From Xylona heveae TC161 (taxonomy: Eukaryota; Ascomycota; Xylonomycetes; Xylonales; Xylonaceae): DNA of 64,000 bases. Below are positions 43,231-53,049 of this stretch, one piece after another; position 1 is the stretch's first letter; every line of letters begins with the position of its first letter. The position numbers and the translations under genes are program-made. The notes under the pieces are model-generated. The model saw nothing but the letters and a program-made list of their open reading frames with translations, was not told where the DNA came from and ran no database searches. Location: positions 2,351,511-2,415,510 of the forward strand of contig NW_017264194.1 in NCBI RefSeq assembly GCF_001619985.1, written 5' to 3'.

Positions 43231-44637
43231 ATGTCCTGTCTGGAGGATTCTGCTTCTTCATTGACATCAACACCGAGATCTAGTACAAAGACATTTCAGA
43301 AGTCAATTGCCAGGCCGACAACAGCTACAACCGTATCAGCAAAGACTGATCAAAGAAAGCGCCTCAAGTCCAAATCCCAATTCGTCCGCAAGGCCTTCTG
43401 TGCATTTATCGCCATTGTCCTTGCGCTGCTCCTCGTGTCTTCGAGTCGAGGAGCTATAAACGTGGAGCCTTCACATAACAACAACCCTCCGCTTTCGGGC
43501 ATAAACAGCTCCGTCTCAAAGGAAGAGAGCTTTATGCTGAGAAACGCTGCATCAACTGCATCATCTAAACCAGGCATCATCGCATCTGTCCTATCATTGT
43601 CTAAATCTCCGCTCCTCAACCCTCAATCACCCCGCACCATGTCTTCTACAACAGCAGCAGCAGCAGCAGCAACGCACGCCAAGATCGTCCCCCGCCGCTC
43701 CTCTGAGCGCGGACACGCCGACCACGGCTGGCTCAACTCATACCACACCTTCTCGTTCGCGGGGTACTTTGACCCAGCGTACATGCATTTCGGCAGCCTG
43801 CGCGTGCTCAACGAAGACCGCGTCGCCCCGCAGTCCGGGTTCCCCACACACCCGCACCGCGACGCCGAGATTTTTTCGTATATTCTCTCCGGGACCCTGA
43901 CGCACCGAGACAGCATGACGTCCGGTGGTGCTGGGACCCAAGATGACAACAACAACGCCCAGTCGCTAAGCAGCCTAGGCAAAGACAAATACTACAACAT
44001 GCAGCGCAACGACGTGCAGTTCACGACCGGCGGCACGGGCATCGCACACTCGGAAATGAACGAAGACGTCCAACGCGAGGTGCACTTCTTGCAGATCTGG
44101 GTCCTGCCCTGGCGCAAGGGACTCCCGCCAACATATCACACCATGACGTTTGACGAGGCGGCGAAGCGCGAGAAGTTTGTCACCCTGATTAGTCCGCTCA
44201 AGGCCGGGGTAGCGGCCACGAGGGACCAAGAAAAGGAAGCGCGGCCCAGCGTGGAGGGGACGATCCCGATTCATGCGGATATGCTTGTCGCTGCGGGCAT
44301 CGTTGCGCCGCGCGGGGTGTTTAGGTGGAGGGTTGGAGTGGGTGATGCTTCTGGGACAGTTGCTGGAAGCAATCCTGGAGGAGACCCCGAAGGAAAGGAA
44401 GGGAACGAAGGAAAGGAGGGAAAGGGAGAGGTGGCGATACGCTCGAGGCAGAATAGACACGTCTATGTCCATATCCCGCAGACAGCAAACGGCGGGGCAC
44501 GCGTCCGGATTGATGGGCGCCAGGAACTGGGCGAGGGCGATGGCGCGTTTGTGACGCTCGTGAATGCGGGGGACGTCTTGAGTGTAGAGTCGATAGGGAC
44601 GGGAGAGGCGGAGGTTATTATTATGGATGGGGAGTGA
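43231..44637 (+). CDS. Pirin family protein with N-terminal extension
   Basis: Pirins are bicupin metal proteins, nuclear cofactors or quercetinase-like enzymes. The cupin core starts near residue 150 with HAKIVPRRSSERGHADHGWLNSYHTFSF split across the domain, then the metal ligands H207 and H209 (FPTHPHRD) and H273 and E275 (GIAHSEMN), so the metal site is intact. QIWVLPWRKGLPPTY matches the family. A Gly/Glu/Lys-rich insert (EGNEGKEGKEGKGE-like) interrupts the C-terminal cupin. The full frame gives 468 residues and includes a hydrophobic run (AFCAFIAIVLALLLVSS, about residues 55-71) preceded by basic residues, like a signal anchor. Starts at 43534 (367 aa, Arg/Ser-rich leader) or 43639 (332 aa, classical cytosolic/nuclear pirin) are alternatives. 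The gene is intronless; an alanine run is encoded by CAG repeats near 43650. Confidence 0.85.
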   Translation: MSCLEDSASSLTSTPRSSTKTFQKSIARPTTATTVSAKTDQRKRLKSKSQFVRKAFCAFIAIVLALLLVSSSRGAINVEPSHNNNPPLSGINSSVSKEESFMLRNAASTASSKPGIIASVLSLSKSPLLNPQSPRTMSSTTAAAAAATHAKIVPRRSSERGHADHGWLNSYHTFSFAGYFDPAYMHFGSLRVLNEDRVAPQSGFPTHPHRDAEIFSYILSGTLTHRDSMTSGGAGTQDDNNNAQSLSSLGKDKYYNMQRNDVQFTTGGTGIAHSEMNEDVQREVHFLQIWVLPWRKGLPPTYHTMTFDEAAKREKFVTLISPLKAGVAATRDQEKEARPSVEGTIPIHADMLVAAGIVAPRGVFRWRVGVGDASGTVAGSNPGGDPEGKEGNEGKEGKGEVAIRSRQNRHVYVHIPQTANGGARVRIDGRQELGEGDGAFVTLVNAGDVLSVESIGTGEAEVIIMDGE

Positions 44638-45108
44638 TTAGTATGTGATAACGTCTTAGATTGTTTATCTTTGTTGGCTTTGCCCCCGGGGGTGGGGTTT
44701 GGGGTTTGCGTCTTGTTTTGGTGCTTGGTGTATTTTTGATGATTTATTATAAGAGTTGTTTTCTTCTTTTGGGTCCCTTTATTGTCTTGTTATATTTGCT
44801 TTATTCTTTTGATATTACTTACTAAAGCAGAGTAAAATAGCATAGATTACAAGATTTTTTACATGTTCATCACCAAAGCTTCATGTATAAGCGTAGTGTA
44901 TACGCAATGCAATATAATATAAATCCAATATATTACATTACATTGAATCTCGATCCCAAGTGCCAAACATAACTGATAATCTAGCGCCGTTAATTGTGAA
45001 AATGCTAATGGGGAAAAAAAAAAATTCTGCTTTTAGTAATCCGCTTTAGAAGCGCCCTGAAAGAGAAAAAGAAAGTTCTAATCAGAGACACAATAAGCTG
45101 TATGCCTA
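44638..45108. other. Convergent intergenic region, 471 bp
   Basis: Holds the 3' UTRs of pirin and MPP10 and A/T-rich sequence. No gene was seen. Confidence 0.6.
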
Positions 45109-47490
45109 TTATAGCTTAAAGTTGCCTCCAGTGCTCTTCCTCTCTCCGCCCATAGCGACCTTTTTACCCTCCACGTCTCTCAGCTCTCCCTTCTTGCCAA
45201 TAACTTTGACACCGCTCTTCTTCAGTTGGCCGAGGACGTTACTTTCGTCGGCCTTCTTCTTCTGAGTCTTTGTCTGGGGCTGAGCTCCGTTTCCTTGGGC
45301 CGCGCCGGAGGCGCCAGTGCCTTGGTTGGTATTACTCTTCTTGATGCGTTCCTTTTCGCGTCTTCTGCGACGCAGCTTTTCTTCACGGGTCATTTCCTCC
45401 CTGGCGACTGGGGCGGCGGACTTGGTAACGACTTCGCCCTGGCCCGCGGAGTCTTTACCGGGGGCAAAGATTTCCTGGGGCGCGAGCATGGACGCAGCAG
45501 CGACGTCGTTGCCAGCCGTAGGACGAGCGTCTTCCATCGACACGGCAGCGACATCGGCGACGATATTGAGGGACGGGGCGACGGGTTTGGGACGGTAATG
45601 GTAGGAGCAAAGGCCGTCGAGTTTGGCCGAGACGTCTCTCCAGAGATTTTCAATCTCGGTGTGTTGGGCCTTGAGCTTCTCGTCGCGCTGGTCGACGTAC
45701 GAGGGGTCGGTGCGGCGGAGGTGGTCTTGCTCGTACATTTCCGCGAGGGATTGTTGGGGTTTGGTGTCCTCAAGCTCGAACCGGCCGCGGCGGGCGGAAG
45801 AGGAGACGGCCAGATCGTCGGGCCTGCGACGCGGGACTTCGTCGAATTGCTGCGCCAGAATGCGCCGCTTGATCATCGATTCAATGTCCTCGGTGATGTC
45901 GTTGGTGATGACGGGCACGGGCTTGCCGGCGCGCTCGAATTCGAGGTCTTCTTCGAGTAAAGAGTTCATGGGCCGGTCCACGGCACGCGCCTCGCCGGCA
46001 AGTGTCCACTCGCGTTTGGCAACATTGGCGGCTTCGAGGCGGCGGATTTCTTCAGCGATTTTGGCCTGGCGCCGTTCGTGCGTCGAGCGACGAGATCGAG
46101 GGTCACCCGGGTCGAGGGCGTCGGCGTCAGCGTCAGAAGCGCCCTCGTCGTTGTCGAAGCCGGACAACTCGTCATCAAAGAGGTCACGTCGCACGGCGTC
46201 CATGGTGCGTTGCATGTACCGCTCGTCTTCTTCCGGGTTGTCGTCGCCTTCGCCGTGAGCCCGAGGAGTTGGCTGAGCGGCGGCATCCTCGGCGGCGCGT
46301 TTAGCCTTGACCCTGGTTTGTTTCTTCTTGTTGCTGCTTGCTTTGCGCGCAGGTGGGCCGAAGAAGTCTTCGTACATGATATCGTTGGTGTTGTCGCCGC
46401 CGTGGTCTTGCTCGTCCAGGTCGTCTTCCATTTCTTCGTCACTGGCGCCTTCTGGGGCGTTGAGGTCCACGTTGCCAAAGGTCGGGCCGCCCTCCTCCTC
46501 ATCATCGTCGTCTTCTTCGACACCATCTTCCATGTCCTCGTCCTCATCCTCATCAGCAGCAGCCTTTGGTGTGCCCTTTTTGCCGAAGCTGGTAGGTTGA
46601 GTAGAAAGCGGGTCAGCGTCCCAGTCAACTTCTTCCTCTTCATCACTGGCAGCGCCGTCGTTCAGGCCGGCATTGTCTTGACGCTCGAGAAACTCGGATT
46701 GTTTATTGAAATCATCAATGGAGAAGAATCCATCATTGAGACCAAATTTGTCTTCGACAAATTCTTCGGCGGGTTCGTCATCGGACTCTTCCGAGCCAGA
46801 TCCTGACGCTTCAATGTCTTCCTCGTCTTCTGAGCCCTCAAGTTCTTCTTCTCCTTCTCCTTCTTCGTCGTCTACGTTCTCCAGTGCGGAGGCCTCTTCC
46901 TCCTCGTCCTCAGACGCCTGGGATCCCTCAGAGTGGTCCTCGCCGTCGTATTCCCAATCCACGCCCTCTTCCCCAAGGCTGCTCTCGTCATCCTCTCCCG
47001 ACTCACTCATTTCAAAGCCATCTTTATCGAACTTCATCATCTTCAAATCCTTTGGCCGATCGGCCTCGGCATTAGGCTGAGGAATCTCGGCAAGTGTCTT
47101 TTCCACTTCTCCTCTCGTCGCGTCTAGCACTCGTCGGGCTTGCTCCCAGACTTGGGGCATCTCAAACCCCTCGAGGTACAACTGATTCAGTTGCAGCGGT
47201 TTGCTTGGCACATCTTCGTAATCACCCCGCTTGCGCTTTTTGCGCGCATCTCGTAATCGCTGCGCATGTGCATCACTGATGGTGGCCGCGAGCGGATCAA
47301 GGTAACGCTTTGTCAAAACAAGCGCCGCCGTGTGCAAACTCTTCGGAGGCTGCAGGAAAGTATACGGTGATCCTGACAGCGTCCCCACCAGCGCCTGCAT
47401 CGAAGATGGGTGCGTATCCGTCATGGCGGGAACTGGCGGTTCTGCAGAGAGTGTGTGGGAGGTGTTTGATGAATTTGAGCTGCCCGTCAT
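45109..47490 (-). CDS. MPP10: U3 snoRNP protein Mpp10 (SSU processome)
   Basis: Mpp10 works with Imp3 and Imp4 in the U3 snoRNP during early 18S rRNA processing in the nucleolus. The gene is intronless and encodes 793 residues. The N-terminal part has LHTAALVLTKRYLDPLA and the family's LYLEGFEMPQVWEQ-type segment. The centre is strongly acidic, with many Asp/Glu/Ser runs (ESDDEPAEEFVEDKFGL) and the conserved GFFSIDDFNKQ and IMYEDFFGPP motifs, where Imp3/Imp4 are known to dock. The C-terminal part carries RPMNSLLEEDLEFERAGKPVPVI, IEDMIKRRIL-like ESMIKRRILAQQFDEVPRR and LAEMYEQDHLRRTDPSYVDQ, then a basic tail (EEKLRRRRREKERIKK). It is typical in length. The upstream region is shared with no divergent gene nearby. 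Confidence 0.96.
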   Translation of the reverse strand: MTGSSNSSNTSHTLSAEPPVPAMTDTHPSSMQALVGTLSGSPYTFLQPPKSLHTAALVLTKRYLDPLAATISDAHAQRLRDARKKRKRGDYEDVPSKPLQLNQLYLEGFEMPQVWEQARRVLDATRGEVEKTLAEIPQPNAEADRPKDLKMMKFDKDGFEMSESGEDDESSLGEEGVDWEYDGEDHSEGSQASEDEEEEASALENVDDEEGEGEEELEGSEDEEDIEASGSGSEESDDEPAEEFVEDKFGLNDGFFSIDDFNKQSEFLERQDNAGLNDGAASDEEEEVDWDADPLSTQPTSFGKKGTPKAAADEDEDEDMEDGVEEDDDDEEEGGPTFGNVDLNAPEGASDEEMEDDLDEQDHGGDNTNDIMYEDFFGPPARKASSNKKKQTRVKAKRAAEDAAAQPTPRAHGEGDDNPEEDERYMQRTMDAVRRDLFDDELSGFDNDEGASDADADALDPGDPRSRRSTHERRQAKIAEEIRRLEAANVAKREWTLAGEARAVDRPMNSLLEEDLEFERAGKPVPVITNDITEDIESMIKRRILAQQFDEVPRRRPDDLAVSSSARRGRFELEDTKPQQSLAEMYEQDHLRRTDPSYVDQRDEKLKAQHTEIENLWRDVSAKLDGLCSYHYRPKPVAPSLNIVADVAAVSMEDARPTAGNDVAAASMLAPQEIFAPGKDSAGQGEVVTKSAAPVAREEMTREEKLRRRRREKERIKKSNTNQGTGASGAAQGNGAQPQTKTQKKKADESNVLGQLKKSGVKVIGKKGELRDVEGKKVAMGGERKSTGGNFKL

Positions 47491-48346
47491 CGCGGGGTTG
47501 CAATTGGAATCGTGATAGAATAATCAGCGCTCAAGCAACCCCTCCTTGAGCAGGAAAAGGAAAGAGATAAAAAAAATCTGCTGCCTGTGAGGTATGGCTG
47601 ATCCAATACCGGACAGGGCCTTGGATCGTCGTATTGGGCCTTTTTTTCACCGTCCTTAGCCTCTGCGTATCATCGTAACTTTTTTTCCCCGTTCGGCCAT
47701 GACAAAATGCACGGATCTTTCTCGCTTGGGCGGAGTTTTCCGTTTCACCTTCATAACTTAAGATGCTCCGTACAAATTAAGCCAATAGCAGTCGAAGATC
47801 CTCGCTTACGGGTTCAAGTACAGAGGACTCTGGCATCATGTGTGGTGCTTGGTCCGAGGTTTGAGCGAGGATTGTAAACAAGAAGACCATCCTGTGAAAG
47901 GTAACCTGCTCATCAGCGTACCTATGCACAGTCGTGGAACAATCATGTCGCTTTGGTATACTGAAATTTTATCCTTACGTCTAAGTAAAAAAGGTACTCT
48001 CCAAATTTAAACAAAAGTCTTGAAACGATAATTTCAATGAGCAAAAAGCCCCCGAAATTCTGGTCTTATCTTCCAAATGCGTCTTGCCGCGATCTCCTAA
48101 CGCCTTGAGCATGACAGCTACCTCCGAGCATATCTCAGTGATCATACAAGGGTCACCTCATGCAGCGTTGATTGTGGTTTATTGATTTTTTTTTTCCCCC
48201 TTCGAAAAGAAACGCTGGATCGTGAGAGAAAGTTTGGAGATGTTGCGCTTATTATAAGCTCTGTTTCAGCGGAGAGAAGAGAGTTACCGACTCTTCACCG
48301 CTATACTTTCACAACCTCATCATCTCATGACCCAGCCAAACTTCAA
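47491..48346. other. Intergenic, 0.86 kb
   Basis: Includes the MPP10 promoter and the 3' end of the methyltransferase gene. A partial CTCCGTA motif lies at 47766. No gene was seen. Confidence 0.55.
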
Positions 48347-50087
48347 TCATGCCTTCTCCGGCTTCCGTCCACTCACGACGTGGCTGCGTCAAGGTTTTGT
48401 CAGCATCAACAAAAAGCATGTCGGAAGATAAAAGAGCACGTACATGACGTGGAATGCGTGGAACCTCCGGTTGCTCAAATCCTTTCTCAAGTCGACCAAA
48501 AAGACCTCCATTTCTTCGCGAGTCCAGCCCAAGACATCGACTAGCAATCCCAGGGCGAATGCTTGCAAAGCATCCATATACTGCGCATGCTGGTACCTCC
48601 CTAAGAGCTTCATCTCCTCATCCTTGGGCCATGGATTCGAGGGAAGCTTGTATTCGCGGTCTACAACGTCCACAAATCCGGCTTCTTCCATCCATTGCTT
48701 AAGCTTACGGGCCGATTCGAGCTGGAGTCCAATCAAATTACCCGCGTGTATACAATTGGTCTCCCATCTCCTCAGCGCACTCTCGGCAGGAATGCTGCCG
48801 GTATCTGATTGGGCGATAACGTCTGCTTCTTTGGCCTCGACCCAGCCTCCAGGTTTGAGATGTCTGACCAACGTCAATATTGTGGCTCTGTGTCGTTTTT
48901 TTGTTAGAACAAAAATAGATAAGCTTACGTATATATCTGAGAGAGGAGCTTCGGCCAATTGCGAATCGCACCGGTTAAATTCTGAAAGTGAATAAAGTCA
49001 AAAGTGTCCGGTTGATAGGTCCATTCGCTTTCAGCATCGTCAATTTCGAATTGGAGATTTGGCGGGACCCTGAGCAGTGGTCAGTCTTTGTATTTGTAAA
49101 GTAGAGGTCGTAAATAATGAAGGATGACACACCATTTCGGCTGAATGGGCGACAAGTCCGTGCCTGTCCAAAAGACAAAAAAAAAATTAGAAATTGGTAT
49201 TGGCAATCCCTCCTGCAGACAGGGGAAATAAAGAATATTTACCAATCACCTCGGCAGAAGGATACATGCTGCAATATAGTCAGCTTTCGAATTTATACCC
49301 TGTAACTTATGGCTCTGTGAGGTAACGTACTCGGCAAGATCCATGGCCCAGATGCCGGTACCTGTACCGATATCGAGCATGCGCTGGGGGTTGTCGCCAA
49401 TAGGCGCAAAGAGCAATTCGCCGCCAAAGAGCATGCGGTAAATGTGCTGCAATAGATCGTGCCGATCACATTCCAACTGGTAGGGATTGTTGTCAGTGGC
49501 TTTCGGTCTTGGCCCATGGTCAAATAGATGACCTACCTCATCGTTGGGTAAAATATAGTTTCCCTCGCGGAATCCTGCATATCGACGCCCATTCTTGTAG
49601 ACATAATTGGTAATAGTTGATGCCAAAGATGTCAGAATACTCTGACTGCATCAGCAGTTCTTTCGTTAGTCGATGGATTTGTATTATAATGAGAGAGAGT
49701 TCTTTATGCTTGAAACACTTACGAATCGCTTCCCACGCCAGAGTCTGCGTCACTGGCAGAGTCGTCGGCTGGAGTCACCTAATCAACATTATTTTTGAAT
49801 TAGTCACGATGGTTCCAAGAGCTCTAAGCTTGCAGAGAGAAGAATGGCAGAACGAAAATTAGGCATACATCTGGTTCAATGACGCCCTGGGTAACGGTGC
49901 CACTAGTGAGACCGGGTGATGCTGCGGCAGGTGGGGATGCAGCAGCAGACGCTGGGCCCGAGGTGGAATGCTGCTGGGCAGCAGAGGAGGATGGTATCGG
50001 ATCTTTTGAAGGCTCTGCCGTCGTGGTGGGCTGGGAGTCAGCTCTACCATGATCGACACTCGATGATGGAAGTGGTGAAGAAGCCAT
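48347..50087 (-). CDS. LaeA-like S-adenosylmethionine-dependent methyltransferase
   Basis: A class I SAM methyltransferase of the group containing the fungal regulator LaeA. Nine exons (50087-49869, 49778-49723, 49645-49537, 49476-49331, 49268-49243, 49163-49133, 49069-48929, 48887-48444, 48383-48347) give 402 residues; all phases agree. The first 75 residues are Ser/Pro/Ala-rich and disordered. The core starts with NGRRYAGFREGNYILPNDELECDRHDLLQH (split by a 60-nt intron). SAM motif I MLDIGTGTGIWAMDLAE is near residue 161, and motif II is YPSAEVIGTDLSPIQPKW. FDFIHFQNL and LKPGGWVEAKEAD follow. The end IHVVSGRKPEKA matches the family's usual VVYGRKPE tail and confirms the last 37-nt exon. Sequence alone does not separate LaeA itself from its many paralogues; a paralogue is likelier given the P450 neighbour. 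Confidence 0.9.
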
Positions 50088-51136
50088 TCTGCTTGTCTTA
50101 AGTCTACAGTCACCTCGGAACCAAAAGGGTGACGATAATATGAATTACTGATGGACAGACAACATAGGAAGAGGTATGTGATGTGAAAGGAAAAAGAGGT
50201 GATGGTGGTGTTGATGTTAACGACGGTGTGGTGGGATGAGGGTTGGGGGAGAAGGGCGTAGGATCCAAATGACAAGCAACGATAGGATGGATGAGAGTAA
50301 AAGGGTCCAAGGGTCTTCGTAGTTAGTCTAGGCCCCCATGGCTTGATCATGGGGGTGGGGGGGAATAAGAAGAAATTCAACTATACAGGTGTACGGTGTG
50401 TATGTGGGCGCTGTGGTGAACCATGAATTGTCTTGACTTGGAGTAGCGAGAGGCGTTGGAAGGGTCCGAGAGCAAACATCAATTACCTTTTCTGGCCCAT
50501 AGACTAACAAAGGGAAGCATCAAAGCTTGGACATTGCGTGGGAGAAAAGTCGTGATCATCCTCATCATGGAAAGAGCATGCTAGCTGTTACGTTATTACA
50601 CTACTGCGGTCACTAACGTACCACGCGTACTACTCCGTACCTAAGGTAGTGCGGGCAACCACATGGTTGCCCACCTACCGGTTCGTTATTTCGGCCTTCT
50701 ATTGCCATTCGGTATGGTGCATCTGACACCACCCCACCAGTAAACTAGGGATAGAAAAGGGATTACAAAAGAGCGATAAGAATACGCGACGGTTGATCGC
50801 CTTAGGTCATTGGATGCCCCACCAACTGCATGTCATCAACTTTCTGCTATTGAGCCCCTTCTTATATGGGTCCATCTTCCTGAACTGTGTGCAAACATTT
50901 CTATTCTGCGAGGGGTTGGTATATGCTATAACTTAACCAGGTAGGTAGCACGGACGTGCAGGTATCGGACTGTCTTTCGAACCTGAACTCTTCGTTTCTC
51001 CCCACACAAGCTCGGTAGATTACATAAATTTGCTCTTCTCGTCCCGCACAACGACGGGCGCTCGACAAACACCAAGCGGCCCGTCCCGTTCCTTTGCTCG
51101 TTAGGGGCTTTGTGCACCAACTCTCCCTACGCCGCC
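50088..51136. promoter_or_regulatory. Divergent promoter region between methyltransferase and P450
   Basis: About 1 kb separates the start codons of the two divergent genes. It contains a TACTCCGTA motif at 50631-50639 and no plausible gene. Shared control is possible but not shown. Confidence 0.5.
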
Positions 51137-53049
51137 ATGGTCAATCCACTCCCACTTCTCGCCGCTGTAGGCGCAGGAGTGTTGACCCATTTAGCGGTTT
51201 TTATTCATGGCGAATGGGAAAAATATGCTCCTCGTATTGCTGTCGTTCATCTGCTCGCAGGTCTGTCCCTTGGCCCTGTTCTGATCCGAGTCTGTGGCAT
51301 GGCTATCGTTCCCGCAGTGACTCTTTCAGTGGTTGCGGGAGCGTGCTACCTGACGGGACTCTTTGGTAGCATCGCGGTCTACCGACTATGGTGGCATCCG
51401 CTAAAGCGCTTTGCGGGCCCCACGGCAGCCAAATTGTCAGCCTTTTGGTCACTCAAGCAGAGCGTTCAAGGGTTCCATTGGCATGTCAAGGTCCAGCATC
51501 TCCATGAAGAGTTTGGCGATTTCGTCCGCATCCGTGAGTCTTGCTTCAGCTTGTGCATCACTTTTTAGAACCGAAAATCTAATTGTTGTTTAGGGCCTCG
51601 TGAAATTTCCATTAATGATCCCGTAGCTGTTCGGGACGTGCATGGCCCAGGCACCAAGTGTAGCAAAGGGCCGTTTTATGATCTGAACTCTCCTGCGCGG
51701 TCTCTGCAAATGACGAGAGATAAGCCTTTCCATTCGCAGCGTCGAAGAATTTGGGACCGTGGCTTTGGAACTAAAGGTATGACCCTTCTCCTCTCGCAGA
51801 ATGCAGTGTACATTTTCTGACGAGATGGTCCGCCACAAAAAGCATTGAACGGCTATGAACCCCGCATTTTGCAGCACTGCCTGGAGTTGCTTGCGAAACT
51901 GTCTGAGCTGCACTCGAAACCTACAAACCTGAATGAATGGTTCGATAATTTCGGCTTTGACGTCATGGGTGATTTAACCTTTGCCAAATCGTACAACATG
52001 CTCTCCAGCAATCGTAACCATTGGATTATGAAGAAGATTGACGAAATCAACCCCTTGGTCGGTGCCCTTGTTTGTGTGCCATGGCTGTTCATTCTCTTCC
52101 AGAATCTTCCAATTGTGAGAAGCAAGCGGGCAGAATGGATCGAGTGGTGCGCTCAACAATTTAATGAACGCCGTGAGGTAAGGGTATTCCAGCATCGCCA
52201 CCAATCGAAAGTTGGCTTGTCAAAGCTAATATCCTGTTTCTTCGTAGGTCAAGTCTGAGCAATCGGATCTCTTTACCTACCTAATCGATGATGACTCCAA
52301 GAAAGACAAAGATCCCTCCGTCAGTCAGGGAGACCTAGTCTTTGACACGGAGCTAGCCATTATTGCTGGTAGCGATACAACTGCCAATGCACTTGCCGCT
52401 ATCTTTTACCTGCTTTCCAAGCATCCGAACAAGTTCAGGGAGCTGCAAGCAGAAATCGATCCGTTATTTACCTCGGAGCTTGACTTCCAGCACTCGTTGG
52501 TCACCGGCAAGCCGTTGTTAGAAGGTGTCATTCAAGAGGCACTCCGCCTCTTCCCACCAGTCCCTAGCGGCATGTATCGGCTCACGCCTCCAGAAGGCGC
52601 CATGATAGCAGGACAGTGGATCCCCGGAGATACCATTGTCTCCACCCCAACGTATACCCTTCATCGAGGTCCGTTGATTTTTCATTTTCTTTCCTCTCAT
52701 CCGTTGAATTACATTGCCGAATATAGCTGATACGAAGAGCGGATTAGATCCTCGCAATTTTGTACGCCCCGAAGAATTTATACCGGAACGATGGACGACC
52801 CAGCCCGAGTTGATACTTCGTAAAGACGCGTATCTCCCCTTCTCCTTGGGTGCATACTCTTGTGCTGGCAAGCCGCTCGCGTATATGGAACTCCGAATGA
52901 TGGTCTCGCTCATCGTGCGCAAGTTTGACGTTCAGTTTATTAATGCTGAGAAGAGTATCAAGAGCTTCGAACAGACACCCGGCATGAAGGATTATTTCAC
53001 AGCCACCATGGGTCCCCTAGATGTCATTTTGACCTTGAGATCAGCATAA
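51137..53049 (+). CDS. Cytochrome P450 monooxygenase with three N-terminal membrane segments
   Basis: An ER-bound heme monooxygenase. Exons 51137-51533, 51594-51776, 51843-52177, 52248-52668 and 52727-53049 (introns 48-70 nt) give 552 residues. ATG 51137 sits in a good context (GCCGCCATGG); an upstream in-frame ATG at 51110 would add 9 residues. The N-terminus has three hydrophobic segments before YRLWWHPLKRFAGP, the arrangement seen in FtmC (tryprostatin 6-hydroxylase)-type and related fungal P450s. Core motifs are intact: I-helix AGSDTTANA, K-helix EALRLFPP (ExxR), FIPERW, and the heme loop FSLGAYSCAG with C491 as thiolate ligand. Each exon junction restores the P450 fold. The substrate cannot be inferred. 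It is divergent from the LaeA-like methyltransferase, and no PKS, NRPS or terpene synthase is within the window. Confidence 0.94.

Noticed and set aside
45226-46806. Long plus-strand open frames within MPP10
   Set aside because: They are antisense shadows caused by the Asp/Glu-rich codons of MPP10, which suppress stops on the opposite strand.
48347-53049. Full secondary-metabolite gene cluster
   Set aside because: Only a methyltransferase and a P450 are present; no polyketide, peptide or terpene synthase, and both flanks are housekeeping genes.
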